From Gillisia sp. Hel_I_86 (GTDB lineage Bacteria > Bacteroidota > Bacteroidia > Flavobacteriales > Flavobacteriaceae): a stretch of 64,000 bases of DNA. This document shows, in pieces, positions 43,760-51,653 of this stretch. A program made the position numbers and the translations under genes. The notes below the pieces were generated by a model, which ran no database searches, was not told the DNA's origin, and saw nothing but the letters and a program-made list of their open reading frames with translations. Every line of letters starts with the position of its first letter. The first letter of the stretch is position 1. The stretch covers positions 3,224,001-3,288,000 of the forward strand of contig NZ_VISE01000001.1 in NCBI RefSeq assembly GCF_007827275.1, in the 5' to 3' direction.

Positions 43760-44719
43760 CTATTCTGGAACCAAATCTTCTCTTTTTCCATATTTTTCAG
43801 CAAATACGGTAATTACCAAGAGTTGCAAAATGTGATACAACATAATTGGCAATAAAAAAATGCCAACACTCGCACTGGCCCCAAAAATGATCTTCACCAT
43901 TACAGATCCGTGAACCAAGGATTTTTTAGTTCCACAAAATTTGGCAGTGATAGTGTCTCTTAGATCAAAACCCAGCCATTTGCAAAGTAATCCTAAAATA
44001 GAATACATCCCGAAGAATAAGAGGATAACGATTCCTGCAAACTTAATTAGATCCACGATTTTAATTATTTCAAACAATCCAGAATTATAAGAATTGCTGA
44101 AACTTGTATAAACTATTAGGATGATTACAGCCTTATCTAAATAACCGAGTTCCCTGCTATGTTTTCTTGCAATTTTTCCTAAGTATTGCTGAAGCACTAA
44201 ACCCATAAACAAAGGCAGCACAATTTGTAAAAAGAGTTTGTATAGGATCCCCAGGAAATCAAAATCCCCGGATTTCGCTATAAAAAAACTCATCCAAAGG
44301 GGTGTGATAAGAATCCCAATTAAGCCTGAAATGCTCGCATTAAAGATAGCAGTGGGCAAATTCCCTCTTGCAATTGCCACCATTACTACTGAGGATGATA
44401 CCGTGGAAGGCAAAACCCCTAAAAAAAACACCGCAAGCCATAAGTCCGATTGGATCCCACCTTCAAAAAAAGGAATAAACAAGAAGGTTAATAAAGGGAA
44501 CAGTAAAAAGGTTGAAAATTGAATTAATAAATGCGACCTGTAGTTTAGGAACCCCAACTTTAATTCTTCGGGGGCGAGCTTAAGTCCGTAGAAAAAGAAA
44601 ATAAGTCCAATTCCTATATTGGTAATAATATTTACCGGTAACTCTTGTAAAGCAGTTGGAAAGAAATACGCCAATATTATGGCAAGAACCAAACTAATTA
44701 TAAATCCGTTCACTTTCAA
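43760..44719 (-). CDS. SBF-like (bile acid:sodium symporter, YfeH-type) transporter
   Basis: The 319-residue protein has about nine or ten membrane helices. Features of the SBF-like group are the early FFFYGLKLAPEEL segment, the broken-helix motif VLPSTVSSSVVMVAIARGN and the late CGTKKSLVHGSVM. It probably couples transport of an organic anion to sodium; substrate is unknown. It starts directly after the thioesterase stop, as last gene of a five-gene operon. Confidence 0.82.
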   Translation of the reverse strand: MKVNGFIISLVLAIILAYFFPTALQELPVNIITNIGIGLIFFFYGLKLAPEELKLGFLNYRSHLLIQFSTFLLFPLLTFLFIPFFEGGIQSDLWLAVFFLGVLPSTVSSSVVMVAIARGNLPTAIFNASISGLIGILITPLWMSFFIAKSGDFDFLGILYKLFLQIVLPLFMGLVLQQYLGKIARKHSRELGYLDKAVIILIVYTSFSNSYNSGLFEIIKIVDLIKFAGIVILLFFGMYSILGLLCKWLGFDLRDTITAKFCGTKKSLVHGSVMVKIIFGASASVGIFLLPIMLYHILQLLVITVFAEKYGKREDLVPE

Positions 44720-45265
44720 TTAGGGGAGTATTTTTACATTGTGATCTTCCAATAAATGCATATATTCTTCAGAAGAAAAATCTGTTTCATGAAATTCTTT
44801 TTTCCGCTTGAATTTCATTTTTTTCCGCTTAATACTTTTTACAAACCTTCGAATATCATCATCAGTCTCTAAGATAAGCCCTGGAACTGTCAACGATTTC
44901 CCTTCCTTGTCTTTCGCTACCATGGTGAAATAAGAAGAATTGCAATGGTTTACCCGGCCTGTCTGGATATTTTCTGATTCCACTCTAATTCCAATTACCA
45001 TGGAACTTGTGCCCACATAATTAATGGATGCTTTTAAAGTAACCAGTTCTCCTATTTCTATAGGTTTCAAAAAATCTACCGTATCCACACTTGCGGTTAC
45101 GCAATAGGCCCTGGAGTGTTTAGAACCGCATGCAAAGGCAATCTGATCCAATAGTGATAGCAGGTAACCACCATGAATCTTTCCGTTGAAATTAGAATGG
45201 GAGGGAAGCATTAATTCCGAAAAGATCACTTGTGATTCTCCTATTTTTTTGAATTTCTTTTCCAT
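44720..45265 (-). CDS. Hotdog-fold acyl-CoA thioesterase (BACH/YciA-like)
   Basis: The 181-residue protein has the acyl-CoA hydrolase signature NFNGKIHGGYLLSLLDQIAF, then SVDTVDFLKPIEIG and a conserved NSSYFTMVA strand. The C-terminal 45 residues are charged and helical. It would cleave cytosolic acyl-CoA esters. It overlaps the upstream small-protein gene by 1 nt (TAATG). Confidence 0.85.
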   Translation of the reverse strand: MEKKFKKIGESQVIFSELMLPSHSNFNGKIHGGYLLSLLDQIAFACGSKHSRAYCVTASVDTVDFLKPIEIGELVTLKASINYVGTSSMVIGIRVESENIQTGRVNHCNSSYFTMVAKDKEGKSLTVPGLILETDDDIRRFVKSIKRKKMKFKRKKEFHETDFSSEEYMHLLEDHNVKILP

Positions 45266-45633
45266 TATCGATCTCTAAAATGTGGAGATTGTGCTTCTTC
45301 CACTTCGGTAATAAAATATTTGGTATCACCCCAAAAGAAAAATGTAGCGTATCGCTCTATATAATTGAGCTTTACGTAATTTCCTTCATTTTTCTGAAGG
45401 TGTTTAATAACCTCTTCATTTTTTCCCAAAACCGAAAATTGAAAGATCTGTGCGCCACTAATTCCTTGGCTAATCTCGCCTTCCCAAGTTTTTACGATCA
45501 CTCCTTTATGGCTGAATTTTATAAGTTCTCCTGTTCTGGTCCCTTCACTGTAGGGCACTAGGCTTACGAATGCGAAATAAAGAAGGTAAAATAAAAAAAG
45601 CGCTCCAAGGAAGTAAAATAAAAATCGTTTCAT
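45265..45633 (-). CDS. Small membrane-anchored protein, unknown function
   Basis: The 122-residue product has one N-terminal hydrophobic helix (about 4-24) and a soluble beta-rich part (GELIKFSHKGVIVKTWEGEI, NYVKLNYIERYATFFFWGDTKY). Similar proteins are common in Flavobacteriia but uncharacterised. It sits between the serine hydrolase and the thioesterase with 1-nt contacts on both sides. Confidence 0.7.
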   Translation of the reverse strand: MKRFLFYFLGALFLFYLLYFAFVSLVPYSEGTRTGELIKFSHKGVIVKTWEGEISQGISGAQIFQFSVLGKNEEVIKHLQKNEGNYVKLNYIERYATFFFWGDTKYFITEVEEAQSPHFRDR

Positions 45634-45634
45634 A

Positions 45635-46783
45635 TTATAAGGCGTTATATACTTTGTTCATAAATGTTTCTATTTGAGAAGGCTCTAGCCATCTTGTAAC
45701 CACTACTAAATTTTTGGCTTGGTCTATCACGATGAAATTTCCGCCAAAACCAGCCGCGTAAAAAATATCTTCAGAAAGACCTTTCCAATTTCTATCTCCA
45801 GGGTTATTTAGCCACCACATATAGCCGTAGTTTGAATTTGGAATAGAAGGCTGAACTGCTTCTCGGATAGTTTCAGCAGAAAGTAATTGATTTTCCTTCC
45901 ACATTCCATTATTTTCGAAAAGCAAACCAAATCTAGCCATATCCAAGGTGCTTATAAACATTCCGCCACCAGAATGTCCACCCCCAGTAACCGATTGCAT
46001 TTTTAGGCCGTCTAGATCTATCCAAGCATTTTCGTATCCAAACCAACGCCAGGTAGAAGAAGCCGCGATTGGATCCATGATCTTTTCTTTCAAAATTTGA
46101 GGCAGCGGTTTGCGCCAAACCTGTAAAAGTGAGTACGCCAATAAATTTACGCGGACATCATTGTATTCGAATACCGTTCCCGGAGTATTCAGCTTTCTGT
46201 TTTTCCAATCGTCCAAATCACCTTCAGATGGTGGCCTATCTGCCCAATCCAATCCTCCCCATAGTTCTCCGCTCCAATCGGAATTTTGTTGCAGCAAATG
46301 TTTCCAAGTAATTTCTGAATTGTGTTTGCCTTCAAAAGTGCCATCCCAAACATAGTTGTTTACTGGATCCTCAAAATTATCGATCAATCCTTTTTCCAAG
46401 GCTAGTAGGGCGGTGGTAGATAAAAAACTTTTGGTGACGCTAAAGGTCATATCCACCCGCTCGGTATCTCCCCATTGTGCGACAATATAGCCATTTTTTA
46501 AAATAATGCCCGCTGGGCTACCACGTTTCTTGGTTGGCCCGGTGATCTTATGAAAAGGTTCTTGCTTAAATCCTTCAAGAATTGCAATTCGTAGGTCTTT
46601 CGAACCAGAATATTCATTCTCCTTTGCGAATTTTACTGCTTCCTTCAATTTTGTTGCATCGATCTTAAAATCCTTAGGCTCTTTCACTTCCCAGGAACTT
46701 CCTGTGGGGAAATAAGTTGTTTGCGAAAACACCGTACCATTAAAAAAGAAAGAAAGGAAAATTAAACTTAGAAGGAGTTTCAT
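45635..46783 (-). CDS. Beta-lactamase-fold serine hydrolase (class C/EstB-like)
   Basis: The 382-residue secreted protein has a signal peptide ending at TVFSQ (residue 21). The SxxK motif is VTKSFLS within FSVTKSFL, the YxN-like motif is EYNDVRVN, and a GGGHSGGG segment follows. The family includes esterases, peptidases and penicillin-binding-like hydrolases; a true beta-lactamase is unlikely. It starts 4 nt after the rmuC stop. Confidence 0.85.
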   Translation of the reverse strand: MKLLLSLIFLSFFFNGTVFSQTTYFPTGSSWEVKEPKDFKIDATKLKEAVKFAKENEYSGSKDLRIAILEGFKQEPFHKITGPTKKRGSPAGIILKNGYIVAQWGDTERVDMTFSVTKSFLSTTALLALEKGLIDNFEDPVNNYVWDGTFEGKHNSEITWKHLLQQNSDWSGELWGGLDWADRPPSEGDLDDWKNRKLNTPGTVFEYNDVRVNLLAYSLLQVWRKPLPQILKEKIMDPIAASSTWRWFGYENAWIDLDGLKMQSVTGGGHSGGGMFISTLDMARFGLLFENNGMWKENQLLSAETIREAVQPSIPNSNYGYMWWLNNPGDRNWKGLSEDIFYAAGFGGNFIVIDQAKNLVVVTRWLEPSQIETFMNKVYNAL

Positions 46784-46787
46784 ATAT

Positions 46788-48212
46788 TTATTGAATTAAA
46801 GAATTGCTTTTGGTTTCCATATTTTCATCTAATTCTTCTTGGGATTGAGCCAGCAATTTAGTGTCTAATTGCTTACTGGCCTTGGCCCCCAATTTTTTTA
46901 AACGCTCTACCTTTCTAACGAGATTTCCTTTTCCGGTCAGTTTTTTCATGGCGGAATCGTAGGTGTTCTGCACAGTTCCTATTTGCTTTCCAACCTTTAA
47001 AAGATCTTCGGTTAAATTAGTAAAAGAATCATATAAAGCCCCTGCTTGAGTAGCAATATCTATGGCATTTTGCTTCTGCTTCTCGTTTTGCCACATACTA
47101 TCTATGGTTTTTAAAACGGCCAAGAGCGTGGTAGGGGTAACAATTATTATGTTTTTATCGAAAGCGTCATTATATAAATGAGGATAACTATTGGAGGCCA
47201 CCGCAAAGGCAGCTTCTATGGGAACAAAAAGCAGGACAAAATCCGGGCTTTCCATTTGGTATAGCGCATGGTAATTTTTTGCGCCTAATTCCTCGACCCT
47301 TTTTTTAACTGCTATTATATGGTTCTTTAAGTGCAATCCTTTCTGGGGATCATCGTCCTCATTCATATAGCGCTCATAAGCATTCAATGAAACTTTCGAG
47401 TCGATGATCATTTTTTTCTCTCCCGGTAAATGGATCACCACATCGGGCATCACCCTTTTTCCATGTTCATTTTGAAAATTCTGCTGAACAAAATATTCGC
47501 TGTCCTTCTGTAGTCCGCTGCGCTCTAAAACCCGTTCCAGCACCATTTCCCCCCAATTTCCCTGCATTTTGTTGTCACCTTTTAATGCTTTGGTAAGATT
47601 GGTGGCTTCTTCGCTTATTTTTAGGTTCTGCTTGTTTAAATACAGCAGTTGTTCGCCTAGTTGGGCATGGCGTTGAATAAAATCGGTATTGTTTTTATCT
47701 ACTTTTTGCTCGAAGCTTTTAATCTTCTCTCCAAGAGGATCCAATATATTCTGAATATTCTCTTTGTTCATCAGGGTGAATTTCTCCGATTTCTGTTCGA
47801 AGATCTTATTGGCGAGATTCTCAAATTCTTTGCTGAACTTCTCCTGTAATTTTTCTACTTCCTGTTTTTGTTCGGAGTTTTTTTGCGCCAAACTTTCAAA
47901 TTCTGAATTACGGGTAGCAAGTTCTGTTTTTAAAAAATCCTTTTCTTTTCTTATAAAATCACGATCGGCTTCAATTTTATTCAATTGATTTTCCAAAATG
48001 TCCTTGCTTTCAGAATTCGATTCCTTTACGTCTTCCAAAACATTGACATGATGCATTTTGATGGTTTCCAATTGATCTTTTAATTGAGAGTTTTCAGCTT
48101 TGATTATTTCAACAGAAGCTTTCATTTTAAGCTTGGCAAAAAAGTATCCAACCAATATACCTATAACTAGCGCTATACTAAAAATGAGGGGTATTAGAAT
48201 GGGTCCGGACAT
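46788..48212 (-). CDS. rmuC: RmuC-family DNA recombination protein
   Basis: The 474-residue protein has an N-terminal membrane helix (about 5-25), a coiled coil to about residue 150 and a RmuC nuclease-like domain (GNWGEMVLERVLERSGL, PDVVIHLPGEKKMIIDSKVSL, VLLFVPIEAAFAVA). RmuC limits recombination at inverted repeats. It is the first gene of a five-gene operon and has a -7 box (48231-48238) close upstream. Confidence 0.92.
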   Translation of the reverse strand: MSGPILIPLIFSIALVIGILVGYFFAKLKMKASVEIIKAENSQLKDQLETIKMHHVNVLEDVKESNSESKDILENQLNKIEADRDFIRKEKDFLKTELATRNSEFESLAQKNSEQKQEVEKLQEKFSKEFENLANKIFEQKSEKFTLMNKENIQNILDPLGEKIKSFEQKVDKNNTDFIQRHAQLGEQLLYLNKQNLKISEEATNLTKALKGDNKMQGNWGEMVLERVLERSGLQKDSEYFVQQNFQNEHGKRVMPDVVIHLPGEKKMIIDSKVSLNAYERYMNEDDDPQKGLHLKNHIIAVKKRVEELGAKNYHALYQMESPDFVLLFVPIEAAFAVASNSYPHLYNDAFDKNIIIVTPTTLLAVLKTIDSMWQNEKQKQNAIDIATQAGALYDSFTNLTEDLLKVGKQIGTVQNTYDSAMKKLTGKGNLVRKVERLKKLGAKASKQLDTKLLAQSQEELDENMETKSNSLIQ

Positions 48213-48230
48213 AGAGAGGTTTGCTTACTT

Positions 48231-48238
48231 CAAATATA
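48231..48238 (-). promoter_or_regulatory. -7 promoter box upstream of rmuC
   Basis: On the minus strand this reads TATATTTG, fitting TAnnTTTG, 19 bp ahead of the ATG. The -33 region is weak (TTC-AAA rather than TTTG). Confidence 0.4.
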
Positions 48239-48289
48239 CTTAATTGAATTTCTTTTGAAGGGAATAATAGTGAATTCTAAAGGTATTGT

Positions 48290-49060
48290 TTAAGTTCTTA
48301 TTTTAAAGGAAACAGATTCATTATCGAAATAAATAAGGTCGCTTGGGAAGATGTTCGAAAAAGCCTTCTTTTCGATAAGCTCTTTTGGAGTGCCTGCAAT
48401 CACTTTATCTTTTTCCATTATTATGATCTTATCGCAGAGTTGAAGAGCCAAGTTGATTTCGTGAGTTGCAAAGAGAATGCTTTTATTGGTCTCTGTTGTG
48501 AGCTTTTTTAAGAGCTTAAGCACGTATGCTTGATGGTACATATCCAAATGCGTGGTAGGCTCATCCAGGATAATAAAGGGAGTATCCTGTGCCAAAGCCC
48601 TTGCAATAAGCACTTTTTGAAGCTGTCCATCGCTTAACTCGAAACACCTTTTGTCTTTAAGAGCTTCAATATTCACCAGTTCTATGGCGGTTTGAATTTT
48701 ATTTCTGTCTTCTTTGGAAAGGGACCCGATCCAATTGGTGTAAGGCTGTCTTCCCAAGGCGATCAATTCTGAAACACTTAAATTTTTGGAAATTGGCTGC
48801 TCCGTAAGCACGACGCTAATGGTTTTTGCCAAATCTTCTGCTGAAAGTTTTTTCAAAGACCGGTTAAGAATAGTTATTTCCCCCGATAAACTGGCTTGTA
48901 CACCACTTAAACTCCTTAAAAGTGTGGATTTCCCCACACCATTTACCCCAATAAGTCCCACCAATTCGCCTTCTTCAATTTCAAGATCAATATTTGCGGC
49001 AATGCAGGTATCACCGGATTTATTTCGGTATCCAATGCTTAGGTCCTTGGTGAAAATCAC
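48290..49060 (-). CDS. btuD: ABC transporter ATP-binding protein, BtuD/FecE type
   Basis: The 256-residue ATPase has Walker A GVNGVGKST (about 38-46), the signature LSDGQLQKVLIARAL, Walker B FIILDEPTTHLD and the switch His in FATHEINLA. It matches importers of cobalamin, heme or iron-siderophore. Position after the permease and binding-protein genes, opposite a cobalamin riboswitch, makes vitamin B12 the likely substrate. The symbol reflects that inference. Confidence 0.82.
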   Translation of the reverse strand: MIFTKDLSIGYRNKSGDTCIAANIDLEIEEGELVGLIGVNGVGKSTLLRSLSGVQASLSGEITILNRSLKKLSAEDLAKTISVVLTEQPISKNLSVSELIALGRQPYTNWIGSLSKEDRNKIQTAIELVNIEALKDKRCFELSDGQLQKVLIARALAQDTPFIILDEPTTHLDMYHQAYVLKLLKKLTTETNKSILFATHEINLALQLCDKIIIMEKDKVIAGTPKELIEKKAFSNIFPSDLIYFDNESVSFKIRT

Positions 49061-49085
49061 TTTATTTGAAGTAGTTGTTTTGATA

Positions 49086-50117
49086 TTAAAATATAAATTT
49101 TCGTTTTCTGATTAAGAGCCAAATTACAACAGGAGCTCCAATTAGTGAAGTAATTGCGTTTATTGGCAAGGTATATTCTGTTCCGGGCAATTGTGCGGCG
49201 ATGTCGCAAATCAACATAAGTATGGCTCCCCCAAAAATGACGGCAGGCAACAAGATTTTATGATCGTTTGTTGGAATCACTTGCCGAATTAAATGTGGCA
49301 CGGCAAGGCCAACAAAGGCAATCGGTCCTGCAAAAGCCGTAATGCTACCGGCTAATAAACTCGTGGCAATAATAATTAGAAACCTATTGGTGCTTATTTT
49401 AACCCCTAGGCTCCTTGCATAATTTTCTCCTAATAAGAGCGTATTTAAATTCTTGATGCAGAAAATAGCCACTACTATTCCCAAAATCCAAAAAATGGCT
49501 AAAATCGAGACCTCTTGCCAAGATAAATTTCCCAGGCTACCAAAAGACCAGAAGATATATTGCTGTAATTGGGCAGCAGGACTAAAATATGCCAAAACAC
49601 TTACCACAGCAGCAGTTAGACTGGCAAACATCAACCCAATAATAAGAATTGCCATAGTGTCCCTAAGTTTCGCTGAAGCCATTAAAACTGCTAACAGCAC
49701 CAGTAAACTGCCTATGCTGGAAGCGATCACCAAGCTCCATTTAGAAAGCAACAACACAGCGGTTCCTGCCCCAAAAACGGATGCTCCCATGATAACTATT
49801 GCAACTCCCAAACTGGCACCACTACTTAAACCCAAAACATAAGGCCCGGCAAGGGGATTTCTAAAAAGGGTTTGCATTAACAATCCACTTACGGCAAGCC
49901 CGGAGCCAGTAAATAGGGCTGTAAATACTTTTGGAAGCCTGTATTCCAGGATGATATATTGTGAACTTCCCGGTGTAGTTTCATTAGTAAATAATATGCT
50001 AAAAATATCTTGTAACGGAATTTCCACAGATCCCAGACCAACATTTACAAGCGCCATTAATACCATTACAACAAAAAGCAATAACAAAAGTCCTTTATAT
50101 CTTGCTGAATATGGCAT
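49086..50117 (-). CDS. btuC: FecCD/BtuC-type ABC transporter permease
   Basis: The 343-residue membrane protein has about ten helices and the family segments RLPKVFTALFTGSGLAVSG near residue 60 and GPIAFVGLAVPHLIRQ near residue 265. It ends with Arg/Lys (LLIRKRKFIF). It pairs with the ATPase downstream and follows the binding-protein gene with no gap. Cobalamin is the likely substrate from context. Confidence 0.85.
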   Translation of the reverse strand: MPYSARYKGLLLLLFVVMVLMALVNVGLGSVEIPLQDIFSILFTNETTPGSSQYIILEYRLPKVFTALFTGSGLAVSGLLMQTLFRNPLAGPYVLGLSSGASLGVAIVIMGASVFGAGTAVLLLSKWSLVIASSIGSLLVLLAVLMASAKLRDTMAILIIGLMFASLTAAVVSVLAYFSPAAQLQQYIFWSFGSLGNLSWQEVSILAIFWILGIVVAIFCIKNLNTLLLGENYARSLGVKISTNRFLIIIATSLLAGSITAFAGPIAFVGLAVPHLIRQVIPTNDHKILLPAVIFGGAILMLICDIAAQLPGTEYTLPINAITSLIGAPVVIWLLIRKRKFIF

Positions 50118-51251
50118 TTATCGCAAGGCTTTATAAAATGTAGGTTGATACTTTGGCAATAATTCTGGATGAAAAATGGAAATTAGGTCCTTCAATACCA
50201 AATCTGGCCTTGTGGGTGCCAGTTCGTAATAAAGTACACCCCCAGAAGCGCCCAAAGAGTTACTATAGGTATAAACCTTTTTGTCCTGTACAGCCTTAAA
50301 CTGTTTGTAATGGGAAGAAGTTTCAAATAGTTGTTGAAAAGATTGAAATTGCCCCGGCGCTACCCAATATGCTGCATCTTTGCTTTTATCCAAAACACTT
50401 TCAAAAGATAAGGCAATACTACCAGATCCATTGGTATCACCGTAAATATAATTGGCATTTGCATCCTTAATAAATTGAGCCTGCCACGAGTTGCCATAGG
50501 GTACGTACCATTGATCTTTATACATGGAACCGCTTAAAACAGTGGGGCTGGAATTGGCATTTTTCGCCAATTCTTTGGATTTAATATAGGAATTCCTAAT
50601 TTCATTAAACCTTGCAGCAGCCTGCTCGTCTTTATTATAAAATGCTCCAAAAAATTTGATCCATTCTGCTTTTCCCAAGGGAGATTCTTCTGTCCAATCT
50701 CCGTTATAGATTACTGGGATTCCGCTCTTTTTGATGGTATTAAAAGTTTTATTGTTTCCATCTATCGCAAACCCAATAACCAGGTCTGGATCCAAGGAAA
50801 TAAGGATTTCTGTATTTATCGCTTCGTTCTGTCCCAATTCGGTTATAAGACCTCTGGAAATTCGAGCCCTGGTTTTTTCTGAAGAAATATAATCGAGCCC
50901 GGGAAAACCTACCAAGCTCTCCTCTTCATTTAAAATTTCCAATGATGGAATGTGGGTCGTAGAGGTCACTACAATTTTTTTAACGGGAACAGTTACTTTG
51001 AGGTCATATTGGACTTCAGAAGGAATACTGGCATTTTCTTCGGCCAGTAAATAGGTGAAGGTTTTGTCTGCTTTTGGCCAAGGATCTTTTACGGTAAGCA
51101 ATTTGTAACCTTCAAACTGATTTATTTCAAAGCCCTTCGCATATTCAACAGGAACTGCTTCTCCAGTTGGATTTGAATAAACAATCTTTGACCCTTCATT
51201 TTTGCAAGAAGAGAAAAGGACAAGACACAAAAAAATGCATAATTTGTACAA
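50118..51251 (-). CDS. btuF: Substrate-binding lipoprotein of a cobalamin-type ABC importer
   Basis: The 377-residue protein has a lipoprotein signal (LCLVLFSSCKN, Cys16) and the BtuF/FepB-like fold: KKIVVTSTTHIPSLEILNEE, LISLDPDLVIGF and PVIYNGDW in the first lobe, then a helix and VAPGQFQSFQQL. It would catch substrate in the periplasm and pass it to BtuC. The start is TTG 51251; no ATG is in frame, and a TGA lies two codons upstream. Confidence 0.85.
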   Translation of the reverse strand: MYKLCIFLCLVLFSSCKNEGSKIVYSNPTGEAVPVEYAKGFEINQFEGYKLLTVKDPWPKADKTFTYLLAEENASIPSEVQYDLKVTVPVKKIVVTSTTHIPSLEILNEEESLVGFPGLDYISSEKTRARISRGLITELGQNEAINTEILISLDPDLVIGFAIDGNNKTFNTIKKSGIPVIYNGDWTEESPLGKAEWIKFFGAFYNKDEQAAARFNEIRNSYIKSKELAKNANSSPTVLSGSMYKDQWYVPYGNSWQAQFIKDANANYIYGDTNGSGSIALSFESVLDKSKDAAYWVAPGQFQSFQQLFETSSHYKQFKAVQDKKVYTYSNSLGASGGVLYYELAPTRPDLVLKDLISIFHPELLPKYQPTFYKALR

Positions 51252-51270
51252 TGTTCATTTGTTTAAGCTT

Positions 51271-51278
51271 CAAAAGTA
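51271..51278 (-). promoter_or_regulatory. -7 promoter box of the btuF-btuC-btuD operon
   Basis: On the minus strand this reads TACTTTTG, fitting TAnnTTTG, 20 nt before the TTG start. No clear -33 box is visible. No riboswitch is seen on this strand. Confidence 0.4.
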
Positions 51279-51378
51279 ATATTATTTAAAATTTTTATAG
51301 CCGAAGATGAATAAATGTTTAATTTCGTATTGAATTTTTGGTTTGATGCCATCTTTTAAAAATTAGATTGCATCGATT

Positions 51379-51572
51379 AAAAGGGAATTTGGTGATTTGT
51401 TTTCAGAAATAATTGTTCTGAAATTAAAAAATCCGAAGCTGTTCCCGCAACTGTAAGTTTAGTCCCGTCCCGATAGCTATCGGGTTAAGGATGCCTATTG
51501 TTACTACTTCTTAAAACCACTGTGCGCATGCATGGGAAGGTAAACACTAGGACACAAGCCAGGAGACCTGCC
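51379..51572 (+). promoter_or_regulatory. Cobalamin riboswitch
   Basis: All main landmarks are present in order: an AAGGGAATTTGGTG start, GAAGCTGTTCCCGCAACTGT near 51435, GCATGGGAAGGT near 51530, and the B12 box AGCCAGGAGACCTGCC at 51557-51572. A variable arm holds the perfect palindrome CCCGATAGCTATCGGG (51469-51484). It lies about 80 nt ahead of the TonB receptor gene and is followed by hairpins that could end transcription. Confidence 0.95.
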
Positions 51573-51587
51573 ATAATTCACAAATGT

Positions 51588-51636
51588 CAAACTTTCGGGA
51601 CAAAAGTTTGGTGTAGATGCTTCTACATCTTTTTTC
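51588..51636 (+). terminator. Expression platform: hairpin plus U-tract terminator ahead of the TonB receptor
   Basis: CAAACTTT (51588-51595) pairs with AAAGTTTG (51603-51610). Right after it TGTAGA (51612-51617) pairs with TCTACA (51622-51627) around TGCT, followed by TCTTTTTTT. The second hairpin is a short intrinsic terminator 18 nt before the gene. Confidence 0.7.
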
Positions 51637-51653
51637 CTGGCAAAAATTAAATT

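Noticed and set aside
45635-46783. Antibiotic-resistance beta-lactamase
   Set aside because: It has the SxxK fold, but the gene sits in a housekeeping operon and resembles broad serine hydrolases.
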